From contig JBAUID010000220.1 in the NCBI GenBank assembly GCA_049680625.1, positions 1 to 57,139 of the forward strand: a stretch of DNA of 57,139 nucleotides. The letters are read 5' to 3'. Numbering within the stretch: the first letter of the stretch is position 1; the number at the start of each line of letters is the position of its first letter. The position numbers and the translations under genes are program-made. The DNA comes from JAUIAI01 sp049680625 (GTDB lineage: Bacteria > Pseudomonadota > Gammaproteobacteria > Burkholderiales > Burkholderiaceae_E). A model generated the notes under the pieces. That model did no database searches. It was given only the letters and a program-made list of their open reading frames with translations, and had not been told where the DNA came from. Positions 8,472 to 16,959 of the stretch are shown piece by piece.

Positions 8472-9248
8472 TCAAACCACCGGACACAATCCACCGTCAA
8501 CGTTAATCGCGGTACCAGTGATATAACTGCCTTCTTCGGACGCCAGAAAACAGGCAATGTTGGCAAACTCTTCAGCGGTGCCAACCCGGCCCATCGGTAC
8601 AACAGTGCCCATATCCTGGTAAAAATCATTAAGCGCCTGTCCTTTGTTCTGCGCCCGCTGTACCCATTGATCACTTTCAATACGACCAACCAGCAAGGCA
8701 TTGACCAAGACATTGTGAGGCGCGCCATCACCAGCCAGTACCTTGGTCAGCGACATCCCAGCTGCCCTTGATACAGCAGTCGGTGCACCACCTGCTGCTG
8801 CCGCTTTTGCGCCCGTATTCAATATGTTGATGATGCGCCCCCAGCCAGCAGTCTTCATCGGGCCAATCGCCTGGCGCGCGAGCCGTATTGCCGCAAACAA
8901 TTTTAGATCAAGGTCTTGCTGCCAGACTTCATCTGTAATGTCTTCAAATTTGCCGGTATTGGACGAACCCGCATTGTTCACCAGGACATCAACGCTGCCC
9001 AACGCGTTCCGGGCCGTATCAAATACGGTTTTGCATCCCGCCGCTGTTGCGACATCACCGGGGGCGGCGACAATTTTGACATCGTATTCAGCCGCCAGCT
9101 GGGCGACAGATTTGTCGAGTACATCTGTTCGGCGGGCATTCATCGCGACGTTAGCGCCCGACTCGGCAAACCGCCTGGCGATGGCCAGTCCAATGCCCAG
9201 ACTGGCACCAGTGATCAATGCGTTACGGCCGGTCATGCTGAGTTTCAT
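8472..9248 (-). CDS. SDR family protein lacking the catalytic Tyr/Lys pair
   Basis: A 258-residue classical-length SDR with an intact cofactor site (TGASLGIG at 13-20, NNAG at 91-94) and a normal C-terminus (ITGTAINVDGGL). Where YxxxK should lie it has T157-A-V-S-R161 (APTAVSRAAG), so both catalytic Tyr and Lys are replaced. It may be a divergent enzyme using other residues, or a nucleotide-binding protein with a non-redox role. The ATG has a strong AGGAG. It is convergent with the DUF2161 gene. Confidence 0.82.
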   Translation of the reverse strand: MKLSMTGRNALITGASLGIGLAIARRFAESGANVAMNARRTDVLDKSVAQLAAEYDVKIVAAPGDVATAAGCKTVFDTARNALGSVDVLVNNAGSSNTGKFEDITDEVWQQDLDLKLFAAIRLARQAIGPMKTAGWGRIINILNTGAKAAAAGGAPTAVSRAAGMSLTKVLAGDGAPHNVLVNALLVGRIESDQWVQRAQNKGQALNDFYQDMGTVVPMGRVGTAEEFANIACFLASEEGSYITGTAINVDGGLCPVV

Positions 9249-9297
9249 GTTTTCTCCTGATTAGTAATTTTCGATTGGCAACGGGTACAACAATTCA

Positions 9298-10539
9298 TTA
9301 TTCGAACGCCTTCAAGGCGGCCCTCAGCGCGCTTATCAAGCCACCGCGTCGGCCGGCAACAACCCGCTTGGCCCCGAGCCACTGCGCCATCAGCATCAGC
9401 TCTGCTGCCATCGCCGGTGCGACCCGGTCGGGGCTGCTCCCGGCTTCAATATGGGCGGCGGGAACACGCAACACGCCGGTATTGCGGTCAAACTTAAGAT
9501 CACAGCGACCCACCAGAGCGTCACCCAGCAGAAAGGGAAATACGTAGTAGCCCCAGCGTCGCTTTTTTTCCGGAGTATAAATTTCCAGGCGATAGTCAAA
9601 ATTGAACAACCGCAGCGCGCGCTTTCGATACCAGACAACGGGGTCAAACGGGGACAATAAAGCCCGGCGCTGGTCAGTACCTGACGCCTGACGGCGAATC
9701 GAGCGAAGCATCTGTCCCGTGGGTGCGTAAGCCGGGGCTTTCCAACCCTCAACCTGACAAACAATCAGGCGACCGTCTTCTACCAGGCTGTCAAACAACG
9801 GGCGGGCCGCACGAATCGGCAGGCGAAAATAATCAATCAAGTCGTCAGCGGTACCCAGCCCGTGGGCTTGTGCAGATAGTATGAGCAATTCGCGCAGTGC
9901 ATCCGGTTCATTCGGAGTAGGTTTGGCGAGCACCTCGGCTGGAACAATTCGTTCAATCAGATCAAATTCTTTCTCAAAATTGCCTACCCGGCGAATACCC
10001 AGTTCACCACAGCGAAACAGGTAACTTAGTGCCAGTGCCCCTGTGGTTCGGTTACTCCAACCGCCAACGGCAGAGCGTGGACCCGGATTTTCCAGCTGGG
10101 ATGCCCGCAGCGGCCCGTCGCGTCGCACCTGGTGCAGTACTTGTTTTACAAACCCCGCATTTTCATTGGCCACACCCGCCAGGGAGCGCCATATCTGGCC
10201 AGCGCTTGCCCGCTGATACGACCAGCGCATCAGGGGCTGGTAAGCAACCGGCATCAGCGAGGCCTCATGAGCCCATGTTTCGAACCATTCATCCCGGCGG
10301 TACGCGACCTGGTCCAACATGTCAGCACGGTAGGGCCCCAGGCGCGAGAAGGCCGGTAAATACTGGGTACGTGCCACCACGGGAACGGCGTCAAGCTGTA
10401 AGACATGCAAGCGCTTGATCGCGGCGCGAAAATGCCGGAGCGTGACTAAACCGCCGACTTGACTGCTGGTGAAGCCCTGGGCATCAAGCGCAACGGCCCT
10501 GGCCTGATCATTAGAGACATAATTCGAAACAGAATTCAC
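9298..10539 (-). CDS. ycaQ: YcaQ-type (HTH_42) DNA glycosylase
   Basis: A 413-residue winged-helix protein matching the HTH_42 family. The sequence HVLQLDAVPVVARTQ contains QLD, the Q-x-D motif of the YcaQ/AlkX branch rather than the Q-x-Q of AlkZ. WETWAHEASLMP-like (here FETWAHEASLMP) and LLSPFDPVVWYRKRALRLF are further family motifs. Members remove bulky or crosslinked alkylated bases such as mustard adducts. The proposed start is GTG with the purine stretch CCGAGG very close to it, so the exact start is uncertain. It is divergent from the ammonia-lyase operon. Confidence 0.85.
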   Translation of the reverse strand: MNSVSNYVSNDQARAVALDAQGFTSSQVGGLVTLRHFRAAIKRLHVLQLDAVPVVARTQYLPAFSRLGPYRADMLDQVAYRRDEWFETWAHEASLMPVAYQPLMRWSYQRASAGQIWRSLAGVANENAGFVKQVLHQVRRDGPLRASQLENPGPRSAVGGWSNRTTGALALSYLFRCGELGIRRVGNFEKEFDLIERIVPAEVLAKPTPNEPDALRELLILSAQAHGLGTADDLIDYFRLPIRAARPLFDSLVEDGRLIVCQVEGWKAPAYAPTGQMLRSIRRQASGTDQRRALLSPFDPVVWYRKRALRLFNFDYRLEIYTPEKKRRWGYYVFPFLLGDALVGRCDLKFDRNTGVLRVPAAHIEAGSSPDRVAPAMAAELMLMAQWLGAKRVVAGRRGGLISALRAALKAFE

Positions 10540-10684
10540 CCTCGGATAATAGTCCCTGTCGTGGCTGTGTTTTCACTGCCAGAGTGGGTAAAGAGTCACC
10601 AGTAAACCACCAAAAGGTTACACACTAAAAAATCTGGACGAGATTTACTTGCCGTCGGGTGACAGTGGCAGAGACAATGTGGCG

Positions 10685-11914
10685 ATGCAGTCTGACAACC
10701 CCGGCCAGTCGCCGACCCCTTCGATCGCCTCGATCACTCCAATTTCCCATGTAGCACGCCAGCGCGAGCCCTCTGGCGCATGGACGACGGTTGTCTCGGC
10801 CAATGCGTTTGCTCAGGCGCATGCCGACATCTCACAATGGCCTGGTTATCACCCGACCCCGTTGTTGCGGCTAAATGCCCTGGCCGGCACCCTGGGCGTT
10901 GGCGAAATTCTCTATAAGAATGAAGCGGAACGATTTCAGGTTGGCAGCTTCAAAGCCCTGGGCGCACCTTATGCCGCTGCCAGAGTCTTGTCTGAAGCGC
11001 TGCAAACCCGCGGTATTGCCGCAACACCGCTTTCTGTTGCCCGAGGCGAACTGAAAGCGGCCTGCCAGTCGGTAACCCTAACCTCGGCGACCGACGGCAA
11101 CCACGGACGGGCATTGGCCTGGGCCGCCCGACAATACGGTGCGCAATGCCGCATCTACATACATTCCGCAGTTTCTGATTTTCGCGAGCAAGCCATGATT
11201 GCGCTGGGCGCTGAAGTCGTGCGCATCAACGGCGACTACGACCAGTCGGTTGTGGCGGCAAAACAAGAGGCGGCAAGCAATGGCTGGCTAGTCGTGTCGG
11301 ACACCTCGTGGGACAACTACACGCAAGTTCCTGCGGATGTCATGGCGGGCTACGGCGTCATGATTGACGAAATTGTGGACCAACTCGACTCCCCCCCGAC
11401 GCACGTATTTGCCCAGGGTGGTGTTGGCGGCCTCGCCGCTGCTGTTTTTGCCCGCCTGCACCAACACTACGGCAGCCAGTCGCCACGAATGATTGTTGTT
11501 GAACCGGAAGATGCGGCATGCCTTCAGGCAAGCGCCAGAAACGGCCGGCTGACAACAGTCAAGATCGAACGAGAAACCCTGATGGCTGGTTTGTCTTGTG
11601 GTGAGCCATCCGCTATTGCCTGGACTATCCTGGCAGACCTGGCCGATGATTTCATTGCGGTCAGCGACAGCGGTGTTGGGCCTGCAATGCGCCAACTCGG
11701 TCAGGCGGAAAACGCGGAATCCTCCGACTCCTCCGACCCGACCGCTGTTGCCGGTGAGTCTGCTGTTGCCGGCCTGGTTGCACTGACCCACGCCTGCAAC
11801 AACGCCAGCTTAAAAACGGCGCTGAACCTGACCCCAATCTCACGCATATTGTTGTTCGGCACCGAAGGCAGTACCGACCCGGATATTTACCAGCGCATCA
11901 TGGCAGCCTCATGA
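10685..11914 (+). CDS. diaminopropionate ammonia-lyase-like PLP enzyme
   Basis: A fold-type II PLP enzyme of 409 residues from the ATG at 10685; a TTG at 10649 is an alternative start. It has HPTPLLRL, the PLP lysine in QVGSFKALGAPYAA, the ATDGNHGRALAWAA loop and the glycine-rich AQGGVGGLAAA phosphate site. The length and the ISQWPGYHPTPL start fit diaminopropionate ammonia-lyase (DpaL/YgeX), which makes pyruvate and two ammonia from 2,3-diaminopropionate; related amino-acid dehydratases remain possible. It overlaps the next gene by four bases and heads a four-gene unit. Confidence 0.8.
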   Translation: MQSDNPGQSPTPSIASITPISHVARQREPSGAWTTVVSANAFAQAHADISQWPGYHPTPLLRLNALAGTLGVGEILYKNEAERFQVGSFKALGAPYAAARVLSEALQTRGIAATPLSVARGELKAACQSVTLTSATDGNHGRALAWAARQYGAQCRIYIHSAVSDFREQAMIALGAEVVRINGDYDQSVVAAKQEAASNGWLVVSDTSWDNYTQVPADVMAGYGVMIDEIVDQLDSPPTHVFAQGGVGGLAAAVFARLHQHYGSQSPRMIVVEPEDAACLQASARNGRLTTVKIERETLMAGLSCGEPSAIAWTILADLADDFIAVSDSGVGPAMRQLGQAENAESSDSSDPTAVAGESAVAGLVALTHACNNASLKTALNLTPISRILLFGTEGSTDPDIYQRIMAAS

Positions 11915-13098
11915 GTAATGCAGCAGTCATGCGGTCGATGCATAGGGGCTTCGCCCAGGAAGAATTTGAGCACAGGGTCAGCCGCGCCCAGGTTTTAATG
12001 AGCCGGCAAGGTATTGACGCCTTGTTGCTAATGACGGAAGCCGAAGTTCGATACTTCAGCGGCTTCCAGACCCAGTTCTGGCACAGCCCGACCCGTCCGT
12101 GGTTTCTGGTCCTGCAATTGACAGGCAAACCAATTGCGGTTGTGCCAGACATCGGCGCATCGGTCATAGCCCGCGGCTATATTGACCGGGTCGTCTCGTG
12201 GCAATCACCGCACCCAACCGACGACGGCGTTGGCCAACTTGCGACAGTACTGCAAGAAGCTGCCGGAAAAAGCGGCGTTATTGGCGTACCAATGGGAGCC
12301 GAAAGCACGATTCGTATGCCGCTGCGTGATTTCGATGCACTACGTGCTGGTCTGAGCCAGCAGTTTGTTGATGCCACCCCATTGATTAAAGAACTCCGAT
12401 TGATCAAAAGCGAAGCCGAAATCGGAAAAATAAGTCGTGCCGCTGAAATCGCATCGAATGCTTTCGATAAAGCCAGCGAGTTGTTTTATGTGGAACAACC
12501 AATGGTCGATGCGTTTCGCGCCTTTAAAATCGAGTGCCTGAAGCAAGGGGCTGACGATATCGTTTATCTTGCCGGCGGCGCCGGCCCGGGCGGATACGAC
12601 GATATTATTTCCATGCCAACCACCCGCCCCCTCGCAACGGGCGATGTCCTGATGCTTGATACCGGGGTTATGTTTGACGGCTACTTTTGTGACTTTGATC
12701 GAAATTTCTGTTTCGGCCCGCCCGATGAATCTGTTGTTCATGCCTATGCAACCCTCTGGGAAGCAACCCAGGCCGGAATGGCCGAAGCCCGTCCCGGCGT
12801 TCGCTGCCAGGAAGTGTTTGCAACAATGCATAACGTGATCAGCCGCGCTGGATATCATGCTGGTAGCGGGGTCGGTCGATACGGGCACGGGCTGGGTATG
12901 CAATTAACCGAATGGCCTTCGATGGCCACTTTCGATCACACCGAATTGGTACAGAATATGGTGATCACGCTCGAGCCCAGCCTGGTCATGGCCAACGGAC
13001 GCACAATGGTCCACGAAGAGAATGTCGTGGTACGTAAACGCGGGGTTGAACTGCTGAGTCGGCGAGCCAGCCCGGAGATTATCTGCCTGCCCGGTTGA
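11911..13098 (+). CDS. M24 family metallopeptidase (Xaa-Pro peptidase-like)
   Basis: A 395-residue protein with a creatinase-like N-terminal domain (1-160) and a pita-bread catalytic domain. All five dimetal ligands are seen: Asp250 (MLDTG), Asp261 (CDFDR), His326 (GHGLG), Glu355 (TLEP) and Glu369 (HEENV). It should therefore be a metal-dependent hydrolase of a peptide-like or C-N bond. It overlaps the PLP lyase by ATGA, so they are translated together. Ectoine hydrolase DoeA/EutD is a relative from a similar gene context, but that enzyme is reported to be metal-independent. Confidence 0.87.
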   Translation: MSNAAVMRSMHRGFAQEEFEHRVSRAQVLMSRQGIDALLLMTEAEVRYFSGFQTQFWHSPTRPWFLVLQLTGKPIAVVPDIGASVIARGYIDRVVSWQSPHPTDDGVGQLATVLQEAAGKSGVIGVPMGAESTIRMPLRDFDALRAGLSQQFVDATPLIKELRLIKSEAEIGKISRAAEIASNAFDKASELFYVEQPMVDAFRAFKIECLKQGADDIVYLAGGAGPGGYDDIISMPTTRPLATGDVLMLDTGVMFDGYFCDFDRNFCFGPPDESVVHAYATLWEATQAGMAEARPGVRCQEVFATMHNVISRAGYHAGSGVGRYGHGLGMQLTEWPSMATFDHTELVQNMVITLEPSLVMANGRTMVHEENVVVRKRGVELLSRRASPEIICLPG

Positions 13099-13162
13099 GA
13101 ATTCATTCAACCATTCCAAGCCGTTGTGCGTCAGTCCGGCAGGTTTGCATCATAATTGCCGA

Positions 13163-13951
13163 ATGGCAATTCCATTCAAGACAGACAACGGGTTTGGTGC
13201 CCGCGCTCGCCTCGGACTGGTGGTCTTACAGTCTGACGAAACCCTGGAACCCGAGTTTGCCCGCCTGCCCGTAACCCTGCCCGGGGTCAGCCTGCATCAC
13301 ACCAGGATTGCAAGTGGAGAAAACGTCACCCGCGAATCGCTACTGGAAATGCACAACCGATTACCCGGAGCGGTTAACTTGTTTCCTGTTGGCACCCATT
13401 TCGACGCGATTGGTTACGGCTGTACGTCAGGTGCCACAGTTATCGGCGAGCACGCTGTAGAGCAAGCCATCCGCAGTAGCCGCCCGGGGGTCATTGTGAC
13501 CAACCCACTGACAGCACTCAAAGCCGCCTGCCAGGTGATGAATGTGCAATCACTCGGGCTGATTACACCGTACGAGCGACGGGTAACCGACATGATGGCC
13601 AACAAGCTGCGTGATTTTGGTGTCCGAATCGAATCGGTTACATCTTTTGAACAAACCAGCGAAGCAACCGTCGCCCGCATCACTTCAGACAGCCTGCTGC
13701 AAGCGATTGGCCATATCGCCAGCACTTCGGCAACTTGCGATGCCTGGTTCGTCTCGTGTACTAACTTGCGGATGGCACAAATCACATCTGTAGCTGAACA
13801 ACTGGTCGGCAAACCTGTTTTTTCCAGCAATCAAGTCCTGGCCTGGCATTTACTCAGACTGGCGAAAATCAACGACACACTGGATAACTGGGGGCAATTA
13901 TTCGAATTCCCCCTGAGTCAATCACTTAGCAATCCACCGAATAATCTATAA
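13163..13951 (+). CDS. Asp/Glu racemase-superfamily protein (EutA/maleate isomerase-like)
   Basis: A 262-residue protein; the ATG at 13163 is chosen because upstream residues look non-coding. Two cysteines sit in the superfamily positions: Cys87 in GYGCTSGATV and Cys199 in VSCTNLR. This two-Cys pattern is shared by maleate cis-trans isomerase and the EutA protein of hydroxyectoine catabolism; arylmalonate decarboxylase has only one of them. It is third in the lyase-peptidase operon, suggesting a racemisation or isomerisation step on the same substrate. Confidence 0.78.
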   Translation: MAIPFKTDNGFGARARLGLVVLQSDETLEPEFARLPVTLPGVSLHHTRIASGENVTRESLLEMHNRLPGAVNLFPVGTHFDAIGYGCTSGATVIGEHAVEQAIRSSRPGVIVTNPLTALKAACQVMNVQSLGLITPYERRVTDMMANKLRDFGVRIESVTSFEQTSEATVARITSDSLLQAIGHIASTSATCDAWFVSCTNLRMAQITSVAEQLVGKPVFSSNQVLAWHLLRLAKINDTLDNWGQLFEFPLSQSLSNPPNNL

Positions 13952-13970
13952 ACGCAACCAGAGGCCCTCA

Positions 13971-14714
13971 ATGAGCACAGAAGCCGTCACCTACGAATCA
14001 AGAAACAATATTGCAATCATCACCATGAACCGGGCCGCCAGCATGAACCGTCTGGACAGCGCAATGGTTGACGCCTTACACCACCAATGGAAACGATTTA
14101 TGGCCGGCACCGATCGGGTTGCCATCCTGACGGGTGATGGCACAAAAGCCTTTTGCGCCGGAGCAGATCTCAATGCTGTTCCACACGACTTGTACCGGGG
14201 TATTCCCGATATCGGCGTGCCAGTGGACAAACCCGTTATTGCTGCGGTATCTGGCTGGTGCATTGGTGGCGGCATGGTGTTGACAACCATGTGTGACCTG
14301 CTTGTTGCCACCGAAGATGCAAAATTTTCTTATCCGGAAGTCAAGATTGCGTTTTCCGGCGGGTTAATAACAACCCTGGCAAGCCGCATACCGCACAAAA
14401 TTGCAATGGAATTACTCTTGCTTGGCGACACGATTGATGCCCGGCGCGCCTACGAAGTGGGTTACGTCAACCGCATTGTCACCACCGACAAATTAATGCC
14501 CACTGCAATGACAATGGCCAACACCCTGGCCGACATGGCGCCAATGCCATCGCGCATGCTGAAACGCTTCGTGTCACAGACCATTCCCAAAGGGCCCAGT
14601 GAACAAGCTGCGATAGCGCGCGTGCAGATTGAAGCAGTCAATGACAGCGCTGACTGGGTCGAAGGTCGCCAGGCCTTTCTGGAAAAGCGGGCTCCGCAAT
14701 TTAACGGCGAATAG
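13971..14714 (+). CDS. enoyl-CoA hydratase/isomerase (crotonase) family protein
   Basis: A 247-residue crotonase with both oxyanion-hole segments (FCAGADLNA and SGWCIGGGM) and both catalytic glutamates in place (YPEVKIAF and AMELLLLG), so hydratase activity is plausible. It sits 19 bases after the racemase-like gene and probably ends the four-gene operon. Why an acyl-CoA enzyme follows amino-acid enzymes is unclear; it may process an acyl-CoA formed downstream. Confidence 0.85.
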   Translation: MSTEAVTYESRNNIAIITMNRAASMNRLDSAMVDALHHQWKRFMAGTDRVAILTGDGTKAFCAGADLNAVPHDLYRGIPDIGVPVDKPVIAAVSGWCIGGGMVLTTMCDLLVATEDAKFSYPEVKIAFSGGLITTLASRIPHKIAMELLLLGDTIDARRAYEVGYVNRIVTTDKLMPTAMTMANTLADMAPMPSRMLKRFVSQTIPKGPSEQAAIARVQIEAVNDSADWVEGRQAFLEKRAPQFNGE

Positions 14715-14772
14715 AAGCCGTTCGTTCGGGTGTCATCAGAAGTTCAAGCTGCGGACTTCGTGCCACCCAGAC

Positions 14773-14967
14773 TTATTGGCCCGAAAAACACCACAAGCCG
14801 GTGCAAATTCCAAAAAATATTTGAGCCAGTAAATCCAGCACGCTGCCAATAACCAACACCGGAAGTAACAAGCGCACCAGCAAGACGCCCCAGGCGGCTA
14901 TAGTCATTTGCGGTTCGGGCAGAGTGTGGCCCATGACCGTTTCGGGTTTGCTTTTGCGAAATGCCAT
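14773..14967 (-). CDS. possible small membrane protein
   Basis: A 64-residue reading frame in the otherwise empty 268 bases between the crotonase and FemAB-like genes. It is divergent from the latter by 15 bases and has two hydrophobic stretches (IAAWGVLLVRLLLPVLVIG and LDLLAQIFFGI). No clear ribosome-binding site precedes it and I do not recognise the family. It may be a real small membrane protein or chance. Confidence 0.4.
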   Translation of the reverse strand: MAFRKSKPETVMGHTLPEPQMTIAAWGVLLVRLLLPVLVIGSVLDLLAQIFFGICTGLWCFSGQ

Positions 14968-14982
14968 TGTTAACGTAGCGAT

Positions 14983-15915
14983 ATGAATAAGCTAAGTGTA
15001 GCGACCTCTGAACTGAAACAGTCGGAATGGGACGAGCTGCATCATCAGGCCGGGGCAGCGTTACAACAATCCTGGGCATACGGCGCCGCTTTGGCCTCGC
15101 AATCTGTTCCCAGTTTGCGACTAATCGTTTACCGTGGTGAGTCACCGGTTGGCATGGCACAGTTTATCCTGCGGCGCTGGGTCGGGCCTCTTGGCTTGTC
15201 GCTGTGTGCCCGCGGCCCTGTCTGGCTGACGCCTCTTGATACTCAAGAGCGCAGTGACGCACTGAGTTTGCTTAAAAAAGCCCAGCCATTGTGCTGGCCA
15301 TCCGCCACAATCGTGTCACCCGACTTGATTGACTGCCCGGAAAACCGCCAAATTCACGGCTTCCGACGGGTTGTCACCGGATACTCAACAGTACGCATCA
15401 GCCTGGGTGACACATCAGACGTCATTCGGGCTGGCCAGCATCCGAAATGGCGCAACCGCCTGGTCGCCGCTGAAGCGTCCGAGTTGCGTATTGAACGTGG
15501 CGGAACAAAACCGGCCCAACTCACCTGGCTGCTCGATAAAGAGGGTCTGCAGCGTCAGGAGCGCGCTTATACCGGCTTGCCTGTTGGTTTTGTACAAGAC
15601 TATATTGCCGCCAGCGCTGACCAGAAAAACGCAGCGCTGCTACTTAAAGCAAACCTGGGGAAAAATACGGTCGCCGCAATGCTGTTCTTAATCCACGGCA
15701 GCAGCGCCACGTACCACATCGGCTGGTCGGACGACGAAGGCCGACGCCTAAGCGCTCACAATCTGATCTTGTGGCGTGCCATTCTGGAACTGAAAGATCG
15801 TGGCATAACCGCCCTGGATCTGGGCGGGGTGAATACCGGCCGTAGTGCCGGCCTGGCGCGGTTCAAAATTGGTGCCGGCGGCGAGGTGCAAAGTTTTATC
15901 GGCAGTTATTGCTAA
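14983..15915 (+). CDS. FemAB/GNAT-like acyltransferase
   Basis: A 310-residue protein with the layout of FemAB-type double-GNAT proteins: QQSWAYGAAL near the N-terminus, HPKWRNRLVAA in the middle, and a second GNAT half with TYHIGWSDDEGRRL, AHNLILWRAI and ALDLGGVNTGRSAGL. Related proteins transfer aminoacyl groups to peptidoglycan precursors or occur near exopolysaccharide/exosortase genes. Neither context is present here, so the acceptor is unknown. It appears monocistronic. Confidence 0.78.
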   Translation: MNKLSVATSELKQSEWDELHHQAGAALQQSWAYGAALASQSVPSLRLIVYRGESPVGMAQFILRRWVGPLGLSLCARGPVWLTPLDTQERSDALSLLKKAQPLCWPSATIVSPDLIDCPENRQIHGFRRVVTGYSTVRISLGDTSDVIRAGQHPKWRNRLVAAEASELRIERGGTKPAQLTWLLDKEGLQRQERAYTGLPVGFVQDYIAASADQKNAALLLKANLGKNTVAAMLFLIHGSSATYHIGWSDDEGRRLSAHNLILWRAILELKDRGITALDLGGVNTGRSAGLARFKIGAGGEVQSFIGSYC

Positions 15916-15965
15916 ACAGCTCTTGCCAGATAGTTAGCTCAATTGGATAAGTTTGCTCAGGTTGC

Positions 15966-16427
15966 TTACGTTGCGTCCTGAGACTCCTCGTGATCCAGCG
16001 AGGTCAGCGTGCCGGGCTTGGTTAGTGCCTGCCGAATATCATCTGGAATCGGCACTGACTTAAGATTGCCGTCTTCCTGGATCTGGGCATGAATTCTGAT
16101 CGCGCGGCCCTCGGTTACCAACGCACCGCTGCCAACCTGCACTGCTCTGCAATCCCAATGCAGGGTTGCCCCCCCAATTTTCGCCAATTGGATTGTTGTC
16201 CTTACCTTGTCACCGTAAGCGGCCGGGCCAACAAACTTGAAATGCACATCACCCATAACAAAGGCGGTTCGCGACTCTTCAATCATCTTGTTGGTTGGAA
16301 ACCCAATCGCGCGCAACAAATCGTGTTCAGTGTCGTTAAACCAGGCCAGCATCAGCGGAAAATAAACCAGGCCAAACGGGTCAGACTCGCCCCACTTGAC
16401 AGTAATTTCGTTGGAATAAGTGATCAT
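15966..16427 (-). CDS. 4HBT-type acyl-CoA thioesterase
   Basis: A 153-residue hot-dog-fold protein. The motif WGESDPFGLVYFP holds the Asp of the 4-hydroxybenzoyl-CoA thioesterase active site, followed by FVGPAAYGDKV and a C-terminal TEGRAIRIHA strand. It should hydrolyse an acyl-CoA or aroyl-CoA. It lies in the same orientation as, and 98 bases downstream of, the DOPA-dioxygenase-family gene, and may be the last gene of the catabolic operon that starts near 30.9 kb. Confidence 0.82.
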   Translation of the reverse strand: MITYSNEITVKWGESDPFGLVYFPLMLAWFNDTEHDLLRAIGFPTNKMIEESRTAFVMGDVHFKFVGPAAYGDKVRTTIQLAKIGGATLHWDCRAVQVGSGALVTEGRAIRIHAQIQEDGNLKSVPIPDDIRQALTKPGTLTSLDHEESQDAT

Positions 16428-16525
16428 GCGAATTGCGCCTGAGAATGGTTATCAAGACCGGCAATGATAGTGCAAAGCCGGCAGGCACTGCCTGTGGGTC
16501 GGGTGTCGGGCAAATGTGTCGAGTG

Positions 16526-16867
16526 TCAGCCGGTAAACACCGACAATTCCAGCGAGGCACTGTCACCGAGCCAGATTGCCCGATCCCGATGATCGACTAG
16601 TGCATCACCAGTATTCGGATGAACAAAAACTGTCAGACCTGCGCGGTGCATGTTCAACCAGACAACCACTCCGGCGAACTCGTCGTTGGCAAATGCAAGC
16701 TGGCAACTCCACATCGGATGTGGCCCGACCGGTTTTTGATGCAACCGACCCATCACCACTGGCAGATTATCGCGCGCCGCTTCGCACAACTTAGTCGCCT
16801 GGGACAACCGCGGTTCGTCGTAGTAAACGTGGGCGTGCCAACTTTGAATATTCTCAGGAGACTTCAT
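16526..16867 (-). CDS. DOPA 4,5-dioxygenase family protein
   Basis: A 113-residue protein with the family motifs WHAHVYYD, VGPHPMWSCQLAF, HRAGLTVFVHPNTGDALVDH and WLG. Fungal DOPA dioxygenase cleaves the DOPA catechol ring; the small bacterial homologues are mostly uncharacterised. The conserved histidines (HAH, GPHP, NMHR, VHP, VDH) remain as possible metal ligands. Next to a Rieske oxygenase operon, an extradiol ring-cleavage role is attractive but unproven. It starts 92 bases after the IorB stop. Confidence 0.84.
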   Translation of the reverse strand: MKSPENIQSWHAHVYYDEPRLSQATKLCEAARDNLPVVMGRLHQKPVGPHPMWSCQLAFANDEFAGVVVWLNMHRAGLTVFVHPNTGDALVDHRDRAIWLGDSASLELSVFTG

Positions 16868-16923
16868 AACTTTTCGCGCTTCAATTCTAAAGATCGGTTT
16901 TGTACGTCACTGCTGGACATCAG

Positions 16924-16951
16924 TTTTTCGCGTCACTTTTCTCGCTTCACT
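16924..16951. repeat. 14-base imperfect tandem repeat upstream of the DOPA-dioxygenase gene
   Basis: Two adjacent 14-base units (on the minus strand AGTGAAGCGAGAAA then AGTGACGCGAAAAA, two mismatches) lie between the IorB stop and the dioxygenase start. They could be a regulator site or simple sequence; no function is known. Confidence 0.35.
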
Positions 16952-16959
16952 TGTCGATT

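Noticed and set aside
11911..13098. Calling the M24 protein ectoine hydrolase (DoeA/EutD)
   Set aside because: All five metal ligands of M24 peptidases are kept, whereas the ectoine hydrolase is reported as metal-independent, and doeB and eutC are missing from the neighbourhood.
15930..15960. tRNA-like text (TAGTTAGCTCAATTGGATAAG) resembling a tRNA D-arm
   Set aside because: There is no anticodon arm, no T-arm GTTCGAAT-type sequence and no acceptor pairing around it; the space between the flanking genes is only 50 bases.
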